Origin: DSOI01 sp041394885
Lineage (GTDB): Bacteria; Acidobacteriota; Terriglobia; Bryobacterales; Bryobacteraceae
Direction of reading: 5' to 3'
DNA length: 64,000 nt
Assembly: GCA_041394885.1 (NCBI GenBank)
Contig: JAWKHI010000012.1
Span: forward strand, 62,001 to 126,000
Shown here one piece after another: positions 27,276 through 34,953 of this stretch (within the stretch, counting starts at the first letter, position 1; the number at the start of each line of letters is the position of its first letter). Below the pieces are notes generated by a model that did no database searches, was not told the DNA's origin, and saw nothing but the letters and a program-made list of their open reading frames with translations. The translations under genes were made by a program, and so were the position numbers.

Positions 27276-29060
27276 TCAGTTCTCGCCGTTGATGGCGATG
27301 TGAATCTGCGAGGGGTCGAAGGACGGACCACCGAAAGCGGCGGTGTAGCTCATCTTGCCGGTGTCGTTGGTGCCCCAGGATGCCGCGGATCCCCAGATGG
27401 CGGAGGTGCCCCAGATGGCCGAGAAGCCCTCGGTGGTGTTGGTTCCCCACGATGCGGCGCTGCCCCAGATGGCCGACGTTCCCCAGGAAGCCGCGGATCC
27501 CCAGATGGCGGAGGTGCCCCAGACCGCCGACGTTCCCCAGACGGCGGAGGAGCCCCAAATGGCTGAGGTTCCCTTCAGGCTGGTGGTTCCCCACATCGCC
27601 GAATCCGAGGTAACCAGAAGGACCTGACCGGATTTGGAGTCGTAGACTGCGGGCGGCGACAACGCCTTGTCCTTGGACTTGAGCGTTTCGCTCGAGTTAA
27701 GCGCGGCGTTCACATCCAGGTAGCCGGCGCCGATGGTGAAGACGTCGTACTGGCTGTGGAACGTTTCTCCCGTCACCGGATCGGTGGCGACGCTCGCGGT
27801 GGGAAACTGCTTGGTGGCGCTTTTCATTAACCGCGCCTTGACGGTGTCGGGCGTGAGGCTCGGGTCCTTTTCTAGCATCACGGCCGCAGCCCCGCTGACC
27901 ATCGGCGTGGCCATGCTGGTGCCGCTCATCTTGAAATAGAGGCTCGAGTCCCCGCTGCCGCCGTTGTAGAGGTAGTAGTCTTTCGAAATTCGATTGTCCG
28001 GATACGATTTTGCCAGATAGCTCTCGGGGACCATCGCCGAGATAATCCGGTTGCCGGGGGCCACGATGTCCGGCTTGACGATGTGATCCACCGAGGTCGG
28101 TCCCTTGGAACTGTAGCTGGCGATCAAATCGTCGCCACGGACCGGCGTGGTGACCGTCTTCATCGCCCCAACGGTAATCACGTAGGGATCATTGCCCGGC
28201 GCGGCGATGGTGCCGTAGCCCTCTCTACCATTCGAATTGTCGCGGCCGAAGTTGCCAGCGGCCACCACAACGACAATGCCATTGCTCCAGGCTTTCTCGA
28301 CCGCCAGACACAGCGGATCCTCCTTATAGCTACTGAGGATGGGGCGGCCGAGCGACAGATTGATCACGCGAATGTTGTACTTCTTCTTCAAGGCGACCGC
28401 TCGCTCGATCGCACTGATGACGGCGCTGTCGGAGCCGGCCCCCTCGTGGTCGAGCACCTTCAGATTGATGATGCTGGCCTTCGGGGCGATACCCCTGAAT
28501 TTGACCTTGCCGAGGTTCGAAAATCCACCGTCGCCGGCGACGATGGTCGCCACATGCGTTCCGTGGCCGAATTCGTCGTCGGTAGTGCCGCCGATGAAGG
28601 ACTCACTATAGACGATGCGGCTATTGAAGCCCTGCGTGAGGTCCAAATTTCTGGACACGCCGCTATCGATCACGGCGACACCCACGCCTTCGCCGTCCCA
28701 CCCGGAGTTCTGCGCAATGTCCGCGCCCACGGTAGGGTTGGAGTAGTCGAGCGATCCGCGTACCTTGCGGTCCAGCGAGACGGTCAGGATATCGTTATCC
28801 TCGGCGGCCAGAATCTCCAGATCGGCTTTGGTGCCCTCGTAGACAACGGCGTTGATGAGTGCGAGATCTTTCTTTTTTGAGGCCTTGTTATTGTTTGCCT
28901 TGTCGGCGTTCTTCCTGGCTGGCGGCGCGCCATAGATCACGATTGCCGAAACGACATCGCCAGGGGCTTTGGCGTCAAAGTCGACGGATGTCTTCTTTTT
29001 CGCCCACAATCCAGGAACCGCCAGGATGAGGATGAGTGCGGTTGTAAGGATGGTCTGCAT
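27276..29060 (-). CDS. Secreted S8 subtilisin with a Trp-Gly repeat tail
   Basis: A 594-residue peptidase. A signal peptide covers about residues 1-20 (TALILILAVPGLWA). A short propeptide-like region is followed by a subtilisin domain with catalytic Asp132 (VIDSG), His166 (GHGTHV) and Ser382 (SGTSMATP), plus the oxyanion Asn in AAGN. The C-terminal part, residues about 487-565, is a run of near-identical SAIWG/SAVWG/SAASWG units. Tails of this kind occur on S8 peptidases in Acidobacteriota and Actinobacteria to my knowledge, with no settled function; cell-surface attachment is a possibility. A 190-base leader upstream contains several hairpins. Confidence 0.9.
   Translation of the reverse strand: MQTILTTALILILAVPGLWAKKKTSVDFDAKAPGDVVSAIVIYGAPPARKNADKANNNKASKKKDLALINAVVYEGTKADLEILAAEDNDILTVSLDRKVRGSLDYSNPTVGADIAQNSGWDGEGVGVAVIDSGVSRNLDLTQGFNSRIVYSESFIGGTTDDEFGHGTHVATIVAGDGGFSNLGKVKFRGIAPKASIINLKVLDHEGAGSDSAVISAIERAVALKKKYNIRVINLSLGRPILSSYKEDPLCLAVEKAWSNGIVVVVAAGNFGRDNSNGREGYGTIAAPGNDPYVITVGAMKTVTTPVRGDDLIASYSSKGPTSVDHIVKPDIVAPGNRIISAMVPESYLAKSYPDNRISKDYYLYNGGSGDSSLYFKMSGTSMATPMVSGAAAVMLEKDPSLTPDTVKARLMKSATKQFPTASVATDPVTGETFHSQYDVFTIGAGYLDVNAALNSSETLKSKDKALSPPAVYDSKSGQVLLVTSDSAMWGTTSLKGTSAIWGSSAVWGTSAVWGTSAIWGSAASWGTSAIWGSAASWGTNTTEGFSAIWGTSAIWGSAASWGTNDTGKMSYTAAFGGPSFDPSQIHIAINGEN
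27366..27602 (-). repeat. Coding tandem repeat, (S-A-x-W-G-T/S) units
   Basis: About ten units of five to seven residues, each with a central Trp-Gly, encoded in-frame at the end of the S8 protease gene. Some are grouped into longer SAIWGSAASWGT units, and one interruption (NTTEGF) divides the array. The DNA copies are similar but not identical. Confidence 0.85.
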
Positions 29061-29250
29061 GAGTGCTGAGTTCCTAAGTCTCCCAGTTGGAGACGCCCCT
29101 AGGAGTGCACTCCGGAAACCAAACCTTCTTCGGTCCTATGTGGCTGAAAGCAAACAGCCGTGGAGGTCCGCCCCCTTTCCCTTTGGTGGACAATCTGACT
29201 GAACCGCCCGACGAGTTGTCCGGTGATACCGCCAGAGTGGCCGATGGGAA
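29061..29250 (-). other. Structured 5' leader upstream of the S8 protease gene
   Basis: This gap between the ATPase gene end and the protease start holds several inverted repeats: GTCTCC/GGAGAC (29078-29094), the 12-base palindrome GGAGTGCACTCC (29102-29113) and GGCTG/CAGCC around an 8-base loop (29142-29159). I could not match it to a riboswitch class. A terminator for the ATPase gene or a leader for the protease are both possible. Confidence 0.4.
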
Positions 29251-32022
29251 TTATTCCAGATTTTGCCGCCGTAGCATCTCTCGCACGGCCCGGGCAGCCA
29301 GGGAAGCTACGCGGAGGCCGGCCTGAGCCGGATCGGGCTCGAGCAGGCCCATGGCCTCCAGGCGGTCGCAACGCGCCTGCCAGTCCACGCGCGGATCCGG
29401 GAGGATTCGCTGCAACTCGCTCACGGTTAGGCCGCCGTGACGAAGGATGGAAACGAGTGCAAAGGAATCGGTGCGGTCGAGCCCGGCCATCAGTTTGTCG
29501 AACTCGGGATTATTGGGTCCGCGTACGGAGACCACGCCACCGTCCACGCGTTCGATCGATTCTTCCCACAGGTGGAGCGCCGAGCGGAACACTCCTTCCG
29601 ATCGATCATGCAGCGCGTCGAAGAAAACGTCGCGCGGGTCGTCCTCGATGCCCAGCCAGCGGCGTGCGGAGGTAGCGGGTCCGGACGGTCCGGAGGGCGT
29701 GAATTGGAGGCGCAAGGCGGAGAGGTGATGGCGATAGAGGATGGCTCGGCGGAGATCCGACGGGGAAACCGACATGGCGTTGATGCGCAGCGGAAACACA
29801 CGCCCGAGCCCGAGCACCGAGTCCAGATACGCGAACGCCGATTCGTTGATGCTGAATACCCACAAGGTGGTGCCGGCGGTGGCTTCGACGATCGACATCA
29901 ATTCGCGGAGGGCGGCGAATCCTCCCATCGAGGCGATGTAGGCGCGCTCCAGCTCTTCGAGCACCACCAGACGGCGTCCCGATGCGAGAGCGTCGCGAGG
30001 GTCGGCGCCGTCAGGCAGCCCGAGCAGGGAACAGAGGAATTCGCGCATCGCGGAGGCGGTGGAGAGACGTGCGCCGAACTGGCTGCGATGCACCGGAATG
30101 CCGGCCGGGACGCCGGTCAGCGCGCAATTGAGCAGACTCGTCTTCCCGCTGCCACGGGCTCCCACGATCACCACCGACGTGCGGCGGTGTTCCTGAAAGG
30201 CCGCTACCGCGCTGGCAAACCCGGCCAACTCGCCTTCGCGGCCGATGAGGAATCGGGGATCCTCCACCGGTTCGTGGCGGAACAGACGGCGGTACAAGCG
30301 GGGCAATCCGGCCGGACGCGGGCCGAGTTGAAACAACCGGTGGAGATCGACATGTTCCACCACGGGCTCGAGCCTGGGTCTGGGAGGCGGGGTCCAGCCT
30401 ACTGCCTGCAGCAGCCATTCGAAGCCGTCCTGTAGGTAGCGCCGTAGGTGGCGGACTCCGGAGCGAGCTTTTGCAACTCCCCATCCGGCCCATTCCCTCC
30501 ATGCGCGCAGGCCACGCTGGCGGGTAAGGTGAGTCCACAGGCCCAGGCGGCCTTCGTCGATGGCAACGTGAAAATCCAACAGAGAGGCGGCCTGTCCACG
30601 AACAAGTCCGCGCTCGGCCGCGGGGCGGACGTCCTGGAGTGTGGCGCGCAGATGGTCGAGCAATTGAGCGGCATTGGTTGCCGCCTCGCGAGCGATTTCG
30701 GCGCCTTCGGCATCGCCGTCGGCTCTTGCCTCTTCCCCGAATGCAACCACCTCGCGCGCTCTTTCCACTTCCCGGACGATCTCACGGTGCGCTCCTTCGG
30801 CGGCGCGGAATCCCTCCAGGGCTTCCGGCCTGGCCGATTCCTGTAGGCTCGTCTGGAACAAAGCCAATGGCTTCACGGAGCGCCAGGGATGATGCAGGCG
30901 CGGCGGGAGCGCGGTACGGGGATTGGTCACCTCCACCATCGCCGGCAGCCGCGCCCGCACCTTCTGCGAGTATCCGGCCAACCAAGCCTCGACGCGCTCT
31001 TCGGCGGACCGGAGACGGGCGTGCTGGATAGGCATCGATCCCATTTGCCCGGCATGGAGCCATTCGGCCATTTCGTCGAGTTCGCGCCGCAACTGATCGT
31101 GCTCGGCGGCGAGCGCCTCCAGGGCTCGGCGGGACTCGTGGCAGCACTCGGCCCCGAGTACGGCTACCGCGGATTCCAGGTCGAGGAACGCCTGCACCGC
31201 CCGCTGCTGGCGAGCCCAATAGTCGAGCAGAGAGGCTCGCCCGTCGGCTTCTCCTTTTTGCGGGGCCACGGCGGTGACGCCGGAGTACACCGCCAGCGCG
31301 GCCGAGGCGGGGATGTTGTGGTTCCACTCACCGTACCGGGCCAGCGCGGCGGCGGCTCGTTCCTGAAGCTTTCGCGCGCGCCCTGCCCACTGCGCCCGCT
31401 CCTGCGCGCGGGGGATGGCGTCGTGTCCGGCAAGTTGGCTCAGTGTGCGCCGCCGGTCTGACTCCCAGGCATCGGTGATCAGCAATCCTGCCTGGGCGAG
31501 TATCAATTGGATCTCGCCATCCAGGCGGCTGCGGCGGGAGATGGCTGTGTTGAGAAAGCGCTGGGCGAGAGCGTGAACGGGTACGGTGGCGCTCTTGCGC
31601 CGGTTGAGCCACCATCGCCATGCGATCCACGCCTGTCGAGGGGCCCATCCGTGGCTCGGGGCGAGGGCGGCGATTCGGGTGCGCGCCTGTTCGCGTGTGA
31701 TGGACTCGACGCCCGGCAGCCGGTCAACCACTTCTCCCGCCGCCGATTCGTAACGTTGAAAGGCCTCGAGGGCCTGCTGCACCGGTTTGCGGCGGCGCCA
31801 TTCGGCCAGCGGTTGTTCGAGAGACTGTGCCGTCGCGGTGGAGTAGAGCTCTTCGATCCGGCCGAGGCCCGCCCTTCCACCGGTCACCTCTTCCTGCTGC
31901 CAGGCGCGCCCGGTCTGGCCGAGCACCAGCATGGCATCGTCGACCGCGGCGCCGAGATCGGCCGCCAGGCGCGCCCCCGCCGCGGTCCAATCGTCGATCC
32001 AATTCAGTCGTTCTTCCGGCAT
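29251..32022 (-). CDS. Large orphan P-loop ATPase with long helical N-terminus
   Basis: About 923 residues from the ATG at 32022; a TTG at 32061 would add 13. Residues 1 to about 580 are rich in Ala, Arg, Glu and Leu with no recognised domain and probably helical or coiled. An AAA/STAND-like ATPase domain follows: GREGELAGF, Walker A GARGSGKTSLL near residue 621, Walker B-like LVVLEELERA, and a sensor-like strand ending in VFSINES. The last 80 residues look like a winged helix (ILRHGGLTVSELQRILPD). The module order resembles ORC/Cdc6-like or STAND regulators. No signal peptide or clear membrane helix is seen. Function unknown. Confidence 0.8.
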   Translation of the reverse strand: MPEERLNWIDDWTAAGARLAADLGAAVDDAMLVLGQTGRAWQQEEVTGGRAGLGRIEELYSTATAQSLEQPLAEWRRRKPVQQALEAFQRYESAAGEVVDRLPGVESITREQARTRIAALAPSHGWAPRQAWIAWRWWLNRRKSATVPVHALAQRFLNTAISRRSRLDGEIQLILAQAGLLITDAWESDRRRTLSQLAGHDAIPRAQERAQWAGRARKLQERAAAALARYGEWNHNIPASAALAVYSGVTAVAPQKGEADGRASLLDYWARQQRAVQAFLDLESAVAVLGAECCHESRRALEALAAEHDQLRRELDEMAEWLHAGQMGSMPIQHARLRSAEERVEAWLAGYSQKVRARLPAMVEVTNPRTALPPRLHHPWRSVKPLALFQTSLQESARPEALEGFRAAEGAHREIVREVERAREVVAFGEEARADGDAEGAEIAREAATNAAQLLDHLRATLQDVRPAAERGLVRGQAASLLDFHVAIDEGRLGLWTHLTRQRGLRAWREWAGWGVAKARSGVRHLRRYLQDGFEWLLQAVGWTPPPRPRLEPVVEHVDLHRLFQLGPRPAGLPRLYRRLFRHEPVEDPRFLIGREGELAGFASAVAAFQEHRRTSVVIVGARGSGKTSLLNCALTGVPAGIPVHRSQFGARLSTASAMREFLCSLLGLPDGADPRDALASGRRLVVLEELERAYIASMGGFAALRELMSIVEATAGTTLWVFSINESAFAYLDSVLGLGRVFPLRINAMSVSPSDLRRAILYRHHLSALRLQFTPSGPSGPATSARRWLGIEDDPRDVFFDALHDRSEGVFRSALHLWEESIERVDGGVVSVRGPNNPEFDKLMAGLDRTDSFALVSILRHGGLTVSELQRILPDPRVDWQARCDRLEAMGLLEPDPAQAGLRVASLAARAVREMLRRQNLE

Positions 32023-32091
32023 TTGACGGCGAATTTCCGGAGCGAGCCGGCCCTTTGGCAAGCACTCGACTCTCTCAACAAGGATAGTGGA

Positions 32092-34953
32092 TCAGCCGTT
32101 GGTCAGGATGGCCGCCGGGAAATCGGCCAGGACGTCGTTGGCGGTCAAGGTTTCGGCGATGGGTTCATGCCTGCGTCCGCTGAGAATATCCACGAGTGCC
32201 CCGGCTCCGGCGGGAGTCGCGATCGTGGTATCTTCCCAAATGCCGTCGGCGAGAGGCAGCGAATCCGCGTGCCGAGCAAGGCTGGCGAAGAAGCGTCCGG
32301 CCACCACCATGACCGTGCGGTCTCCCGATCGGTGCGTGGAAGCCCGCCGGGTGAAGGCAACGACGTGTTCGCGCTGCGATCCGGCAACCTCCATCGGTTC
32401 ATAGGTGCCGTGGGTGAACACGTCCGGCCAGCGGCTTCGCAAACGAAGCCCCTCCGCGGTGGCCAGCATTTTCACTCGGCCATCGACGCCGCTGGCAAGC
32501 AAGTCGCGCAGCCAGCCGGAGCGGTCCCTGGCCGGATGGTCCAACGCCTCGAGAGTCTCGGCCAATCGTTCGAAATCCACCGGGCGGCGGTTGTCGGGGT
32601 CAACCAGAGAGAGGTTCCATGTCTCGGCGCCCTGGTAGATATCCGGAACGCCGGGCGCGCACAACTTCAGCGCGAGTTGCGACAGCGAGTTGAGCATGCC
32701 GTAGAGGCTGATGCGGCGATGAAACGCCGCCAGATGCTTGCGGAAGCGGGCCCAGCGCCGGCCGGTGAGGCTGCGTGTGACAAAGTCCGATACCGCGACA
32801 TCGTAGGCGTCGGAGGCGTGGATCCAGCTTGTGTGGACTTTCTTTTCCTTGGTGGCCTTGCGCATGTATTCGCGCATTCGTTCGACGAATTCGTCACCGG
32901 GATCTTCGGGCGAGCCCATGGGCCAGGAGGCGAGCAGGGTCTGATAGTAGAGATACTCGTCGGCGCGGTCAGGCATCGCCATTCCGTCGAGAATGGTCTT
33001 CAGGCCGGCGGTGGAGCGCGCCGCCTGCGAGAGCCAGAGGCGAAATTCGTCGGGAACTTCTGACAGTACGTTGAGCCGCGCACGGGCGTCCTCGCCGCGC
33101 TTGGTGTCGTGGGTGGTGGAGGCGAGCATCGTGAGCGGCCAGTTCTGCGCCCGGCGCTGATTGGACTCGTGAAACTCAGCGACGGTGGAGCCGAACCGCC
33201 ACGGCTCGCCGCCCACTTCGTTTTGCGACAACAGAGGACCGTAGCGGTAAAATGCGGTGTCCTCGACTCCCTTGGCCTGCACGGGGCCCGTATACTGCTG
33301 GAACTTCATGGCGAAGCTCATCGCGCGGCGGTAGCTGGCTTCGCTCGGCCATTGCTTTCGCACCGGCAGGAACATCCGGGACAGGAAATCGAAAATGGAG
33401 GGTTCCATGGCGGGATTCCGCCGCAAAGCGCGCGCGATCGCGGTCTCGATCGCTTTCTGATCGTAAGGAGTCCACCCATCCTGGTTGACATAGGTCCGAT
33501 ACACGGGGAAGCAGGCGGCCACTTCGCGCAAGGCCTCCTGGAGACTGTCGAGGGTAAAGTCCCGGCAGCGCCAGTCGGCTTCCGAGATGCGGTTCAGTTC
33601 GTGGGCGAGCACGTTCAGTTCGCTGGCCATCGAGGTGGCGATGATCAGCTTCTTGCTTTCGTAGACCACGTCGGCGAAGGCGGGCATCTCGCCGGCGAAA
33701 CGCGCGTACATCCTCCGCAAGCGCGGTGCACTGCGCCCATCGATGAAAACGGCGGTGACGTCGTTCAGAAAATCGTAGCCGGTCGTGCCGTCGACGGCCC
33801 ACTGGGAGGGAAGCTGTTCTTCGAGCGACAGTACCTTCTCCGCCACCACGTACAGCCGTGCGTTTGGCTCCGGGCGCACCGATTCGCACAATCGCTCGAA
33901 GTAGGCGGCGGGATCGTACAATCCGTCCACGTGATCCAGGCGCAGTCCGGTGACCGTCCCTTCCCGCGCCAACCGCGCCACCATTTCGTGGGCATCGTCG
34001 AAGACGGCGGGATCCTCCATCCGGATCGCCGCCAGTTCGTTGATGTCAAAGAATCGGCGGTAGTTGATCTCGTGCATCGCTGTCCGCCAGTAAGAGAGCC
34101 GGTACACTTGTTCCTCTAGCAGCCGGTGCAACAGCAGATAGTCGGAGTTCTCCCCGTCGGGGGTGTTGAAGCGTTCGACCGCTCGTTCGATGTGTTCCCG
34201 CACCGCCTGGCTTGCGTCGGTGAGTGAGGCCAGCCTCTCGCGCACTACTTCCATTTCGCGATGCCGCTCGGCGGACCGGTCGGGGTCGGTTTCGGTGTAG
34301 GGGGGGATGTGATCGAGGTGGAACAGAATGCTACGCAGTTCGCGCACGTCGGCGTCGTCTTCGCCCTGCGCGGCGGAGAACTCTTCGAGACCATAGCGCA
34401 ACACGGGCCGCATCCGCCGCAGGTTCATCGGCAGGTCCAATTGCCAGTAGTGCAGCGAGAATCGCCCCTGCTGGTACCGTACACGCAGTTGGCCGGATTC
34501 GAGCACCGCGCCGTACTGGTCACCGAGCACCGGTAGCAGAATCCGATTCTTGAGCTCCGGTTTGACCGGGTCCCAGTCGACGTCGAAGTATCGCGAGTAG
34601 GGAGAAGAGGGACCGTTTTCGAGCAGATCCCGCCACCAGGGATTGGCGGCCGGATCATTGCCCATGTGGTTGGGCACGAAGTCCAGAATCAGCCCAAGAC
34701 CGTGCGCGCGCAGCGCATTGCGGAAGGCCTCGAAATCCTGGGTGGTGCCCAGTTCCGGGTTCAGCCGGCTCGGGTCGCACAGATCATAGCCGTGGGTGCC
34801 GCCCGGTCTGGCCGCCAGCAGCGGCGACGCATAGATCTCGGTAATGCCGAGCTTGCTCAGGTAGGGAATGATTTCTGATGCCCGCCGGAAGCCCATCTCC
34901 CCGCCGAACTGGAGCCGGTAGGTCGACACCGGCGTTCTCGCCGGCGCGCTCAC
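32092..34953 (-). CDS. treY: Malto-oligosyltrehalose synthase
   Basis: Converts the reducing end of maltodextrins to a trehalosyl unit. It is 953 residues from the GTG at 34953, which overlaps the glgX stop as GTGA. The GH13 catalytic regions are present: STYRLQF at the start, LGLILDFVPNHMG, GLRLDHVDGLYDP with the nucleophile Asp, and LYVVAEKVL with the acid Glu. The long insertions between them are typical of TreY and not of simple amylases. The frame is open 44 codons upstream, inside glgX. It is the second gene of a glgX-treY unit; the trehalohydrolase treZ is not in the window. Confidence 0.93.
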   Translation of the reverse strand: MSAPARTPVSTYRLQFGGEMGFRRASEIIPYLSKLGITEIYASPLLAARPGGTHGYDLCDPSRLNPELGTTQDFEAFRNALRAHGLGLILDFVPNHMGNDPAANPWWRDLLENGPSSPYSRYFDVDWDPVKPELKNRILLPVLGDQYGAVLESGQLRVRYQQGRFSLHYWQLDLPMNLRRMRPVLRYGLEEFSAAQGEDDADVRELRSILFHLDHIPPYTETDPDRSAERHREMEVVRERLASLTDASQAVREHIERAVERFNTPDGENSDYLLLHRLLEEQVYRLSYWRTAMHEINYRRFFDINELAAIRMEDPAVFDDAHEMVARLAREGTVTGLRLDHVDGLYDPAAYFERLCESVRPEPNARLYVVAEKVLSLEEQLPSQWAVDGTTGYDFLNDVTAVFIDGRSAPRLRRMYARFAGEMPAFADVVYESKKLIIATSMASELNVLAHELNRISEADWRCRDFTLDSLQEALREVAACFPVYRTYVNQDGWTPYDQKAIETAIARALRRNPAMEPSIFDFLSRMFLPVRKQWPSEASYRRAMSFAMKFQQYTGPVQAKGVEDTAFYRYGPLLSQNEVGGEPWRFGSTVAEFHESNQRRAQNWPLTMLASTTHDTKRGEDARARLNVLSEVPDEFRLWLSQAARSTAGLKTILDGMAMPDRADEYLYYQTLLASWPMGSPEDPGDEFVERMREYMRKATKEKKVHTSWIHASDAYDVAVSDFVTRSLTGRRWARFRKHLAAFHRRISLYGMLNSLSQLALKLCAPGVPDIYQGAETWNLSLVDPDNRRPVDFERLAETLEALDHPARDRSGWLRDLLASGVDGRVKMLATAEGLRLRSRWPDVFTHGTYEPMEVAGSQREHVVAFTRRASTHRSGDRTVMVVAGRFFASLARHADSLPLADGIWEDTTIATPAGAGALVDILSGRRHEPIAETLTANDVLADFPAAILTNG

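Noticed and set aside
29061..29250. Cyclic di-GMP or cobalamin riboswitch
   Set aside because: The hairpins exist, but the conserved cores of those classes (for example the cobalamin B12 box) are not found, so I did not name a class.
31507..33063. Plus-strand open frame spanning the ATPase and treY genes
   Set aside because: It crosses the boundary of two minus-strand genes and has no conserved motif; it is a GC-driven shadow frame.
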